Shown in pieces: positions 25,180-34,285 of a stretch of 64,000 bases of DNA. The notes under the pieces are model-generated. The model was not told where the DNA came from. It searched no databases and was given only the letters and a program-made list of their open reading frames with translations. The DNA is from Kuschelorhynchus macadamiae (taxonomy: Eukaryota; Arthropoda; Insecta; Coleoptera; Curculionidae), in the NCBI GenBank assembly GCA_030620095.1, contig JAUTXW010000109.1, positions 124,001 through 188,000 of the forward strand. Reading direction: 5' to 3'. Both the position numbers and the translations under genes were made by a program. Each line of letters begins with the position of its first letter. Positions within the stretch are counted from its first letter, which is position 1.

Positions 25180-25192
25180 ATCCTCGTCGCCA
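25180..25192 (-). other. Primer binding site, tRNA-Ser type
   Basis: On the + strand the bases read ATCCTCGTCGCCA, which matches the 3' end of insect tRNA-Ser(GCU) including CCA. It lies four bases from the 5' LTR. A tRNA-Ser primer is known for Mag-lineage elements. Confidence 0.75.
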
Positions 25193-25196
25193 AAAA

Positions 25197-25372
25197 TGTA
25201 CTATTCTGTTAAATAAAACACTTCTTTATTTGTATACCAGTGCGTCTCGTAATCGAATGAATCCAACTCTCTTGTTACAAATCATTCGTCATCGTGCTAT
25301 CTTTATAACCTATTAGTCACCGATACGTACGGACTGGTTATCTTTATTCTTCCTATATTCCAATACATTACA
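25197..25372 (-). repeat. 5' LTR of Mag-like element
   Basis: 176 bp with TG..CA ends, identical by eye to 19970-20145. It is followed by ATATA, the copy of the target duplication seen before the other LTR. Confidence 0.93.
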
Positions 25373-25377
25373 ATATA

Positions 25378-25835
25378 CACATTTTAATGTTTAACTGTCA
25401 GGTTTTCTGAGACAGTCTGTGAGCATAGAAAAATATTAATAAGAAAAGTTACAGGTATAACTCTACTCACAACACTATAAAACAGCTTTCCTAAAAAGTT
25501 AATTGGAAGTGGGACATTATACGATTTTACTGTATTGTATTATTCCTAATTTAGGAACAAGGTTATGAACCAAAAATATAAAAACTAATTAGGTGGTTAT
25601 ACAAATTCTTAGATATGATAGTTTCAAGTGTGCATTTTAAAAACTACTCTCTTTTAAAATTTGCTGAACTGTATGCTTCAGGGGCAATTTAATTTCTAGA
25701 GTTTCATCGAAAAATATTGAACGAATATTTACTAAGGAAAATGTAATTTTCAGCATTTCTCTCCATTAACTGCAGAAACTGCACAGATTCATTCATTTCT
25801 CTGTATACGAAAACTGGTGACATTAAAAATATTAC
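25378..25835. other. Spacer between Mag-like and DIRS elements
   Basis: About 460 bp of AT-rich sequence between the two retroelements. No gene, TIR or repeat was recognised. Confidence 0.4.
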
Positions 25836-25845
25836 ATTATCCTTC

Positions 25846-26005
25846 GCTCATATTCCGAACATTTTTGCTTACATTGTAGTTATATTGCCCCTGTGCAATG
25901 ACTCACAAGTTTAAAGAAAGAAAATTATTTCTTTCTTATCACCTAATATGTGTCACCCTTGCCCGAATTCAGGTATATTTTGTTTACATGATTCATTATA
26001 TTGTC
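25846..26005 (+). repeat. Left inverted terminal repeat of DIRS element
   Basis: About 160 bp, reverse complement of 30627-30786 with very few differences. It starts GCTCATATTCCGAAC and ends near ATTCATTATATTGTC. Confidence 0.9.
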
Positions 26006-26089
26006 TTGTGCGATAGACTCCACTTCGTTCTTAATATTAAATAAAATAATATTAAAATAAGAAAAAAATTAAGTAATTTCGCCTTAATT

Positions 26090-27356
26090 ATGCCAAAAAG
26101 AAATAATAGTGAAGTGTCCGATAGTGAGTGTATGACGAAAAAGCGTCGGAAATTCGAAAAACTAAAGGAAAAAATGACAAAACTGCAAAAAGAAATCGAA
26201 ATGTATAGTTCAGATTCTGAGGATGATTTAGGTAGGATATTTTTTTTATTTTTTGCCAAGGGCATTCTTCTGAATGGCCCGCTGAATCTTTATGATTCCT
26301 ATTTTTTGGCATTTTTTACTGTAAAAATAAGGCATTTAGATAAATGGCCGCCAAAATCTTTATGATTATTTATTAAAACTTTATCGAGTCTTATTAACCC
26401 ATGTTTTAGATGGGGAAGTAGTGCCGAATTTAATAACTACTGAGGCACAAGTTCATGCAAGTACACCCCAGCAAAAGTTAAACTTGGTGATTGACTCGCA
26501 GGATTCTGAATTGGAAATTTTACCAGAAAATCCGCAGTGTTTAAATAATAAAACATTAGGAGATAACCATTCATTATTAAATCTTTTTGGGGTGGATCCT
26601 CAAGAAAAAACCAACAAAAATGGGGTGTTACTGGATGGTATTGCTAATAGATGGACTCATATTATAACAAAGGGTCTAGATGACGAGGAGAGACAAAGGC
26701 TTTTAGATTTGTATCCGCCTGCCAGCAACTGTGAGGTGTTAGTCCCTCCAATTTTAAATGAAGAAATTGCGGTAGCCTTGAAAGATAATAAAATACGGGA
26801 AGACAAATTTTTGCAAAAGCTCCAAACAGAAATTTCTTCCGGCCTTATGGCATTATATGCCCCAATTAGTAAGCTAGTACAACAAAAAGAACCACCTACA
26901 ACAACTTTGGAGAATTTAGCAGATTCGGCAAAGATTTTTTCTGATTGTTTTCACCAAATATCTCGCCATAGAAGGTTTTTATTAAGTTCTTCTTTAAATC
27001 CCCAGTTTAAAAAGTGCTTGGAGAGCCAGGAAATAAATAAATTCTTATATGGCGAGAATTTGACCGAAAAGGTTAAACAGTTTCAAGCTACAAAAACTAC
27101 ACTGTCCCAAGTGATGGCTGTTGTAAAACCAAAAAGAAATTTTCCACAGAATAATTTAAACTACAGCGGCCAGATCAACAAAAGCAGGTACAAACCCGAA
27201 GCCAAGCCGTACAGACAATCATCAGCACCAGCGCCAGCGTCGCAACATCAAAATTGGAGGCAGGACAGGGGAGCGGACACATCTCGGAGAGTCAGAGGAA
27301 AAGAGGGGAACAAGACATTCAAGAGGTCTTATTATCCGAGGAAGAGCCAACGTTAG
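26090..27356 (+). CDS. DIRS ORF1, gag-like, probably spliced
   Basis: The first frame opens with ATG at 26090 (MPKRNNSEVSDSE) and is rich in Lys/Glu, with a likely coiled-coil segment around residues 20-45. It runs to an acidic SDSEDDL. At 26232 a GTAGGA donor and at 26408-26409 a TTTTAG acceptor bound a 178-bp T-rich stretch. Joining 26090-26231 to 26410-27356 keeps a single open frame, giving an acidic N-terminus followed by about 315 residues. The second part contains SKLVQQKEPPT and a basic, Arg/Ser-rich C-terminus (KSRYKPEAKP, RSYYPRKSQR) suited to nucleic-acid binding. DIRS ORF1 products are gag-like but poorly conserved. The second part has no ATG of its own near its start, which supports splicing. 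It overlaps ORF2 by about 100 bp in another frame. Confidence 0.75.
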
Positions 27357-29215
27357 AGGTAAATAAAAAATATGGTGGAAAAATTTTATATTTTGTAAAT
27401 AACTGGAAACACTTAACTACCAACAATGTAATTTTAAGTTCGGTACAAGGTTATAAAATACCCTTTTCAGTTTTTCCAGTTCAAAATAGAACTCCAAGGG
27501 TTTCTATTAATAAGAAAGAGCAAAATTTATATGATACAGCCATTAAGGACCTTTTAGAAAAGGGAGCAATTAGTAGTTGTAGGCACACTCAAGGTGAATT
27601 TGTATCTTCTTACTTTTTAGTTCCAAAGTCAGTTTTAAATTTAAAAAAACTTAATTTGTTTATCAATGCACCGCACTTTAAGTTAGAAGATTATAGAACG
27701 GTTCTTAAATTAATATCTAAAAATTGCTTTATGGCAAAAATAGACCTGAAGGATGCCTATTTTTCAGTACCAATACATGAAGAATACCGAAAATTTTTAA
27801 GGTTTAAGTACAATAATACTTTGTACGAATTTAATGTACTTCCTTTCGGTTTAAATATTGCTCCATTTATTTTTACGAAATTATTAAAACCAATTTTTCA
27901 CCATTTAAGGTCACAGGGCTTTGTATCTATATATTATTTAGATGATATTTTACTGATAGGTTTATCATATGAATCTTGTATAAAGAATGTAAATTATACA
28001 TTTTCTTTATTGTCTTCTTTGGGCTTTACAATAAATTTAGAAAAAAGTGTTTTAACACCAACACAAAAGATACAGTTTCTTGGTTTTTCGTTTGATTCAA
28101 CAAATTTGACATTTTCAGTACCCCAAAAGAAAAAAGATAATATTTTAAATAATATAACAAAAATTATGAACAAAAAATATTGTAAAATAAAGGAATTTGC
28201 TTCTTTAATAGGCCAGTTAGTCGCAATTTGCCCAGCGGTAAAATATAGTTGGATATATATTAAACATTTCGAAAAAGAAAAATGGATAGCTTTGTTAAAA
28301 GAAAACGATAATTATAATAAAAAGATGATTATTTCTGACTACTTAAAAAGCGATTTTCTTTGGTGGCTTAATAATTTACAATCCAGTCAACAAAATATAA
28401 AAGAAAGTGATTATATGTTAGAAATTTTTACGGACGCTTCGCCTACCGGTTGGGGCGCCTATTGTAAAAATAAAAGTACTCATGGTTTTTGGAACTCAGA
28501 CCAACAACTTTGTCATATTAACTATTTGGAATTAATGGCGGCTTACTGTGGGTTAAAATCTTTTTCTAAAAACTTAAAAAATTGTAAAATTTTACTAAGA
28601 ATTGACAATAAAACAGCAATTTCTTGTATCAATAAAATGGGGAGTGTGCAATATGAACATTTAAATAATATTTGTCGAAATATATGGCAATGGTGCGAAA
28701 TTAGAAACATCTTTATATTTGCGTCATACATAAAATCCACAGATAATGTTATTGCTGATCAAGAATCTCGATGTTTGAAAACTGATACAGAATATTCCCT
28801 AAATGAGCAATATGTAAATATTATATTTCAAAAATTTGGACAACCAGTTATAGACCTTTTTGCTTCAGAACAAAATACTAAATGTCAAAGATATATATCA
28901 TGGAAGCCGGATCCTGGATCTGAGGCTGTTGATGCGTTTACCATTAAATGGAATATGTTTTTTTATGCATTCCCACCATTTGCCATTATTTCCAGGGTTT
29001 TGAATAAAATAATTAATGATAAAGCTGAAGGCATCGTCGTGGTACCTGAATGGCCAAATCAACCATGGTACCCCATATTTAATAAACTTTTATCTCAGAC
29101 CAAAATAATTTTTGGCCCGGAAAAGAATTTAATTTTATCTCCTTTTAGGTTACCACATCCCAACTACAAACACCTTACCTTGGCAGTCAGGAGGCTATCA
29201 GGCAAGCTTTTTTGA
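27254..29215 (+). CDS. DIRS ORF2: reverse transcriptase, RNase H, MT-like domain
   Basis: A frame of 653 codons. RT covers about residues 75-300: KIDLKDAYF with catalytic Asp164, LPFGLNIAP and YYLDDILL with the catalytic pair at 230-231. RNase H covers about 385-505 with a complete acidic set: Asp394 in FTDAS, Glu426 in ELMAA, Asp451 in RIDNK and Asp502 in VIADQESR. The C-terminus (about 530-612) carries DLFASEQNT, SWKPDPGSEAVDAF and a VVVPEWPNQPW motif, the Dam-methyltransferase-like domain typical of DIRS elements. The open frame starts from a TTG, not an ATG. The first Met is near residue 160, inside RT, so expression probably depends on frameshifting from ORF1 or on another mechanism. The end overlaps ORF3 by a few bases. 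Confidence 0.93.
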   Translation: MEAGQGSGHISESQRKRGEQDIQEVLLSEEEPTLEVNKKYGGKILYFVNNWKHLTTNNVILSSVQGYKIPFSVFPVQNRTPRVSINKKEQNLYDTAIKDLLEKGAISSCRHTQGEFVSSYFLVPKSVLNLKKLNLFINAPHFKLEDYRTVLKLISKNCFMAKIDLKDAYFSVPIHEEYRKFLRFKYNNTLYEFNVLPFGLNIAPFIFTKLLKPIFHHLRSQGFVSIYYLDDILLIGLSYESCIKNVNYTFSLLSSLGFTINLEKSVLTPTQKIQFLGFSFDSTNLTFSVPQKKKDNILNNITKIMNKKYCKIKEFASLIGQLVAICPAVKYSWIYIKHFEKEKWIALLKENDNYNKKMIISDYLKSDFLWWLNNLQSSQQNIKESDYMLEIFTDASPTGWGAYCKNKSTHGFWNSDQQLCHINYLELMAAYCGLKSFSKNLKNCKILLRIDNKTAISCINKMGSVQYEHLNNICRNIWQWCEIRNIFIFASYIKSTDNVIADQESRCLKTDTEYSLNEQYVNIIFQKFGQPVIDLFASEQNTKCQRYISWKPDPGSEAVDAFTIKWNMFFYAFPPFAIISRVLNKIINDKAEGIVVVPEWPNQPWYPIFNKLLSQTKIIFGPEKNLILSPFRLPHPNYKHLTLAVRRLSGKLF

Positions 29216-30156
29216 GAAAAGGAATTCCAGAGGATGGACTTCCCATGTTTCTAGCTTCAATTTCCACTAAAACCTTAAAGCAATATGACTCAGTTTTTAG
29301 TAAATGGTGGAAATATTGTAATGAGCATAGACAAGATCCCTTAAGTTTCCATTTACAAAATATTATTAACTTTTTAACAACCTTATCAAAAAAAGGACTT
29401 TCATATAGTTCACTTAATACCCATAAATCAGCACTGAGCTTAATATTACATATTCCTGATAACCAACAATATATTTTTAAACGGTTTTTAAAAGGAGTTT
29501 ACAATTTAAATCCTCCTAAACCCAAATACTCTTTTACATGGGATACTTCTGTGGTTATTAACTATCTTGAAAAATTACATCCACTAGAAGCCCTCTCCTT
29601 AGAAAAGCTTTCCCATAAATTAGTAATGTTACTGGCTCTAACTTCCGCCCATAGATTGCAGACCCTTTCTTTAATAAAAATAGACAATATTTATATAAAA
29701 TCGTCATCAATAGAAATTACAATACCAGACAATATTAAAACTTCAGGGAAAAATAAATACCAGCCAATTCTTTCTTTTCCTTTTTTTAAAGAAAAACCTC
29801 AGCTTTGTGTAGGTTCTATAATATGTCATTATTTAAACATAACAAAATCTTTAAGACCAGAATCTGAGAAAAGACTTATTTTAACAACAAGAAAACCTTT
29901 TAAAGCGGCATCTACACAGACTTTAAGTAAATGGTTGAAAAAAACATTAGAATTAAGCGGCGTAGATATTAATATTTTTAAAGGGTACAGTACGCGCCAT
30001 GCAACAACATCAGCAGCGGCTCGTGCGGGTCTTAATATAGAAATTATTCGCAAGACCGCTGCTTGGTCAGAAAAATCCTTAGTATTTAATGAGTTCTATA
30101 ACAAACCTTTGCAAAATGATACAACAGACTTTGCAAAAACAATTCTAACTAGTTAG
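29212..30156 (+). CDS. DIRS ORF3: tyrosine recombinase
   Basis: A 314-codon frame. An N-terminal SAM-like core-binding segment (SLNTHKSALSLIL near 67-80) precedes the catalytic domain. Arg148 lies in SAHRLQTLSL, box II reads KGYSTRHATTSAA with Arg262, Trp285 lies in AAWSEKSL, and the expected nucleophile is Tyr296 in FNEFYNKPL. Family members usually have His at the position of Tyr259 (H-x-x-R), so this copy departs at a catalytic position. The frame opens at TTG (29212); the first ATG is at 29245. It overlaps the ORF2 stop and follows a run of six T before TGA, which suggests possible slippage. It would integrate the circular cDNA of the element. Confidence 0.9.
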   Translation: MRKGIPEDGLPMFLASISTKTLKQYDSVFSKWWKYCNEHRQDPLSFHLQNIINFLTTLSKKGLSYSSLNTHKSALSLILHIPDNQQYIFKRFLKGVYNLNPPKPKYSFTWDTSVVINYLEKLHPLEALSLEKLSHKLVMLLALTSAHRLQTLSLIKIDNIYIKSSSIEITIPDNIKTSGKNKYQPILSFPFFKEKPQLCVGSIICHYLNITKSLRPESEKRLILTTRKPFKAASTQTLSKWLKKTLELSGVDINIFKGYSTRHATTSAAARAGLNIEIIRKTAAWSEKSLVFNEFYNKPLQNDTTDFAKTILTS

Positions 30157-30461
30157 GATTTTAAGTTATATCATGCATAGTTTTTGCTTATAGTTATATA
30201 GACATTTATTTTTTTTTTATATATATAGTTATTTTGTTATTGTCAAACGTATATTATTACCTATACACTTTTTATATGTTTAGTATTAATCTATAGTTCA
30301 CTTTATAATATACCTAGTTAATGCATACATGATAATGATTGTGTCATTTAGTTGTAGTCCAGTTTTGTTTTACCTTAAGGTACAATTTTGTTTCAAAGTT
30401 TTTGGTTTGTAACATGGCTTGTTTAATAGATCGTCAGTTATTTTATTTGTTCTCTAAACAT
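30157..30461. other. DIRS 3' non-coding segment
   Basis: AT-rich sequence between the recombinase stop and the internal complementary region. No protein is encoded. Poly-T and TATA-like runs are present. Confidence 0.6.
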
Positions 30462-30578
30462 CTACAATGTAAGCAAAAATGTTCGGAATATGAGCGAAGG
30501 ATAATTAAAGATTGATCGACTTACCTGTAAGGAAGAGCAATCGTAATTATCCGAGCTCATATTCCGAACATTTTTGCT
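30462..30578 (+). repeat. Internal complementary region of DIRS element
   Basis: The first part (30462-30505) is the reverse complement of the left end of the element. The second part (30507-30578) is the reverse complement of the right end. This is the junction used in the DIRS rolling/circular reverse-transcription model to restore both ends. Confidence 0.9.
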
Positions 30579-30626
30579 CCCTCCCGGTTCCCATCCCTGG
30601 ACGATCTATTATCTCTTATATCACCC

Positions 30627-30786
30627 GACAATATAATGAATCATGTAAACAAAATATACCTGAATTCGGGCAAGGGTGACACATATTAGGTGATAAGAAA
30701 GAAATAATTTTCTTTCTTTAAACTTGTGAGTCATTGCACAGGGGCAATATAACTACAATGTAAGCAAAAATGTTCGGAATATGAGC
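30627..30786 (+). repeat. Right inverted terminal repeat of DIRS element
   Basis: Reverse complement of 25846-26005. It is followed by a right-end extension to 30834 that is copied only in the internal complementary region. Confidence 0.9.
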
Positions 30787-31000
30787 TCGGATAATTACGA
30801 TTGCTCTTCCTTACAGGTAAGTCGATCAATCTTTTAATTATTATTATGGCTATTTTTATAAAATACACTCTTAATATTCTAAAAACCGCATTATTGAATT
30901 ACCTTTATTACCTTCCGAGTTTCGTAAGTTTAAAATTGGATCAAATTTCCTTTATAAGGTTTATGTAATAAACTACTTCGTGCTTAAATTGAAGTGATAT

Positions 31001-31797
31001 ACAGGGTGTCCCACTAAGGGCGGCAGGGTAGGTTTTCTCAGAAACTATAAAAGCTACAGCTTCGCGAAAAAAAATTCTAAAGTGGCCAAGAGAAATTGCT
31101 GGAAAATATTTTCCAGTTTGTAAAACTACCGCAAGATGGCGTAATGGTAAGTAAAAAAAAACACTTTTTTTTGCAAAAAAAACACAACATGGGATCACAT
31201 TTTGATAACAGCAACAAAAACTCCAACAAAATCTGCGTCAGTTTTGTTTAAGGCGTTTTGTCATATTTCCAATAATAAGGGTGGGGGAAGGTGATAAATA
31301 AATCAACTTTCAAAGCGCTCTGTCTCCTACATCTTTTATTTAATGTTATCCAAGTGGATACGTGTTTGAAAGAGCATTTAAAGCTCTTTTACCTACTGTC
31401 ATTTTTGGCTCTCGATAGTTCTTAGTACACTAACTAGAGAGCGTTGTTTAAACAAAAGTCAATTTTTAGAGATTTTCTCGAAAAAATCAAATGGAACAAT
31501 ATGCTTTTAACAGTGTGATTTTAAAGAGGAAAAAATTGTCTAAATTTTGGCGAAAACCGCGTTTTGACATCTTTATTCATTTTTTAGTTATTTCAAAATA
31601 ACCTGTTTTCCGCTGATCAAAAAAAAATTAGCTTTTAATCATAATTAAATGTTATTATTCTGTGACAAAGTATTCTTTATTACAAGTTGAAAGCAAACAC
31701 TCCTTATTACAATAGTGTTGGCTTTACCTCACATTTTATTCAGGCTTGGTACTGGTCCAAATTTATTTATTATCAAAAATTTGAAGCATTTAAAGTC
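31001..31797 (+). repeat. Left long TIR
   Basis: About 797 bp, inverted match to 33491-34273. Landmarks found in both arms include CGCAAGATGG, the AAAGCGCTCTGTCTCCTAC segment and GGTAAAGCCAACACTATT. Confidence 0.88.
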
Positions 31798-32315
31798 CAG
31801 CGTGCTATGACCATAACAAAACGGTAAAAGTGAAGTCCTACAAAATTACCATTACAAAATGTCTTTACAAATATTGAAACTTGTTGTCATTTCTATAAAC
31901 CCAGTGGTTTTAAGGAGGGAAAAATTAACTAAACCCTGTTTTGATATCTTTATTCATTTTTTAGTTATTTCCTATGGAGCATTCATAAAAGTGGTAAATC
32001 CTAAAACCCAATTCCTAATTTTAAAATAGCTTATTCTGTATTAAAGTAAATCATTATTTGTATGAATGTTAATGTTCACAGACATAACGTTAATAACTAA
32101 AAATATTATTAGTTACGCGTCAACGTTAAAATATTGCAAGTAGGCTGGGTAAAAACAAAAAAGGCAAATTAAACGTGGTTGGCTGGCGCGTTACTCAATT
32201 TAAAAATGGCCGTATGTCAAACTTCAAATAAGCAACAATTCATATTTATTGTTAAAGCTTATTTAGTATTTGCGAGTATATGTTATCATAATTTTCTTAA
32301 AATGACTTGGTAAAA

Positions 32316-33363
32316 ATGTCTTATTCCATTGAAGAAGCTTATGACATGTTAGCCGTATACTTCCAAAATTTCGAAAATGCGAATATAGCCGCGCGGGTAT
32401 ATGCAGCTAAATATCCTGATAGAAGACATTTCAGTTAAAGAGTATTTATGCGTTTAGCTAAAAATTTGCGCGAATTTAGTCAAGTGAATCCGATTTCAGT
32501 GCCTAGAAGAAATCGTGCAGTTAGAAATGAGGATAACATTATCAACATTCTTGCTTACGTTCAAATCAATCCACATTTAAGCACCAGAGTAATTTCGTTG
32601 GACTTGGGAATTAGTAAGTCGACGGTACATCGAATTTTGTTAGACAATAAATTACATCCATATCACGTTACTCTGCACCAAGCTCTGACAGAAGGAGATT
32701 TTGATTCAAGATTAGATCACTGCTACTGGCTAAGATCTATGATTGTCGAGAACTCCTATTTCTTGTCCCGCATATTATGGACGGATGAAGCAACCTTCAC
32801 GAACACTGGAGGGGTCAATTTACATAATATGCACTATTGATCATCAGTTAATCCTCACTGGATGCGTGAAGTAGACAATCAAAATCGATGGAGTGTAAAC
32901 GTTTGGTGTGGCATACTGGATGGCCATATAATTGGCCCATTTTTTTTTAATGGTCACTTAAACTGCGAAGTTTATCTAAACTTTTTAACAAATGAGTTGC
33001 CTGCACTATTGGAAGATGTTCGTTTAGAAATCAGAAGACAAATGATGGTTATCCGGCACACTTCTCCAGGGCAGTTCGTAATTTTTTGGACGAATATTAT
33101 CGAAACGGCTGGATAGGACGAGGCAGTTTGTTTTCATGGCCTGCTAGATCCCGGACCTCACTGTGCTTGATTTTTATTTGTGGGGAAGAATAAAAGACAT
33201 TGTGTTTACAACGCCCCCTACTACGCCAGAAAATATGATTGAAGGAATTCGAAATGCTATAGCTAGAATTTCGAGACCTGAAATTGAAGCCGCCGTTGCT
33301 AGCACTTGGCAAAGACTTGATCGTTGTATTGAAAATAATGGAAAACCATTTGAACCTTTGTAA
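32316..33363 (+). pseudogene. Transposase of long-TIR element, several lesions
   Basis: Opening at ATG 32316, the frame encodes a DUF4817-type N-terminus (MSYSIEEAYDML, AAKYPDRRHF), then a second HTH-like segment (RVISLDLGISKSTVHRIL), the first Asp in WTDEATF, NPHWMREV and NVWCGILDG. In-frame stops lie at 32436-32438 and 32838-32840. Around 33040 the frame shifts; the second-Asp region DGYPAH and the WIGRGSLFSWPARS segment follow in another frame. The third-Asp motif is disrupted by a further shift before LDFYLWGRIKD. The C-terminus runs to 33363. It cannot make a transposase. Confidence 0.88.
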
Positions 33364-33490
33364 AGACATTTTTGTTAATTGTAATTTTTTAAGATTTGTG
33401 TATTATCGTTATTGTTCGTTTATGTTGTTAATGATTTACTTAATGGGTTTTCGGTTTTGTTATTGTTATAGCCCGTTGGCTTTTAAACAC

Positions 33491-34273
33491 GCTTCAAATT
33501 TTTGATAATAAATAAATGTGAACCAGTACCAAGCCTGGATAAAGTGTGAGGTAAAGCCAACACTATTGTTATAAGGATTATTTGCTTTCAAGTTGTAATA
33601 AAGAATACTTTGTCACAGAATAATAACATTTAATTATGATTAAAAGCTAATATTTTTTTTAACAGTGGAAAACAGGTTATTTCCAAATAACTAAAAAATG
33701 AATAAATATATTAAAACGCGGTTTTCGCCAGAATTTAGGCAATTTTTTCCTATTTAAAATTACACTGTTAAAAGCATACCGTTCAATTTGATTTTTTCGA
33801 GAAAATCTCTAAAAATTGAGTTTTGTTTAAACAACGCCCTCTAGTTAGTGTACCAGAAACTATAGAGCGACAAAAATGACAATAGTTAAAAGAGCTTTAA
33901 ATGCTCTTTCAAACAAGTATCCACTTGGATAACATTAAATAAAAGATGTAGGAGACAGAGCGCTTTGAAAGTTGATTTATTTATCACCTTCCCCTACCCT
34001 TATTATTGGAAATATGACAAAACGCCTTTAACAAAACTGACGCAGATTTGGTTGGAGTTTTTGTTGCTGTTATCACAATGTTATCTCATATTGGGTATTT
34101 TTGCAAAAAAATGTGTTTTTTTATTTACCATTGCAGGTACACCATCTTGCGGTAGTTTTACAAACTTGAAAATACTTTCCAGCAATTTCACTTTAGTGAT
34201 GAAATTTTTTTTCGCGAAGCTTTCATAGTTTCTGAGAAAAGCTACCCGGCCGCCCTTAGTGGGTCGTTCTGAA
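33491..34273 (-). repeat. Right long TIR
   Basis: Reverse complement of the left arm, starting near GCTTCAAATTTTTGAT and ending near CCCTTAGTGGG. The final bases differ from the ACAGGGTGT of the left end. Confidence 0.85.
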
Positions 34274-34285
34274 AAGAACAGTTTT

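Larger units (their letters stand above)
19970..25372 (-). mobile_element. Mag-like Ty3/gypsy LTR retrotransposon, nearly complete
   Basis: A 5.4-kb element on the minus strand with two LTRs of 176 bp that appear identical by eye (19970-20145 and 25197-25372). It is flanked by the 5-bp target duplication ATATA (19965-19969 and 25373-25377). It has a primer binding site beside the 5' LTR, a polypurine tract beside the 3' LTR, a leader of about 0.9 kb, and gag-pol. Domain order is gag with zinc knuckles, protease, reverse transcriptase, RNase H, integrase, as in Ty3/gypsy. The short LTRs, the tRNA-Ser-type primer site and the two-knuckle gag suggest the Mag lineage. Gag-pol has one in-frame stop and one frameshift, so this copy looks non-autonomous despite its recent insertion. 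Confidence 0.92.
25836..30834 (+). mobile_element. Complete DIRS-type tyrosine-recombinase retrotransposon
   Basis: A 5.0-kb element with the full DIRS layout. Inverted terminal repeats of about 160 bp (25846-26005 and 30627-30786) extend into non-identical outer ends. An internal complementary region at 30462-30578 joins the reverse complements of the extreme left end (25836-25880) and the extreme right end (30759-30834), as expected for a circular-intermediate template. Between them are a gag-like ORF, an RT/RNase H/methyltransferase-like ORF and a tyrosine recombinase ORF, each in a different frame. No target duplication is visible, as expected for recombinase integration. The coding frames are open, so this may be a recent copy. 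The element sits 460 bp from the Mag-like element, in the ankyrin intron. Confidence 0.93.
31001..34273 (+). mobile_element. Decayed Tc1/mariner-superfamily element with ~0.79-kb TIRs
   Basis: A 3.3-kb element. Its left end is ACAGGGTGTCCCACTAAGGG at 31001, after a TA at 30999-31000. The left arm runs to about 31797. The right arm (33491 to about 34273) is its reverse complement with scattered mismatches and small indels; its last dozen bases are eroded. Between the arms is a broken transposase. TIRs of this length are unusual for the superfamily, where tens to a few hundred bp is typical. Its right end abuts a Penelope-like fragment. Confidence 0.88.

Noticed and set aside
25180..25192. Possible tRNA-Ser gene
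   Set aside because: Only the 3' end with CCA matches and it adjoins the LTR, so it is a primer binding site.
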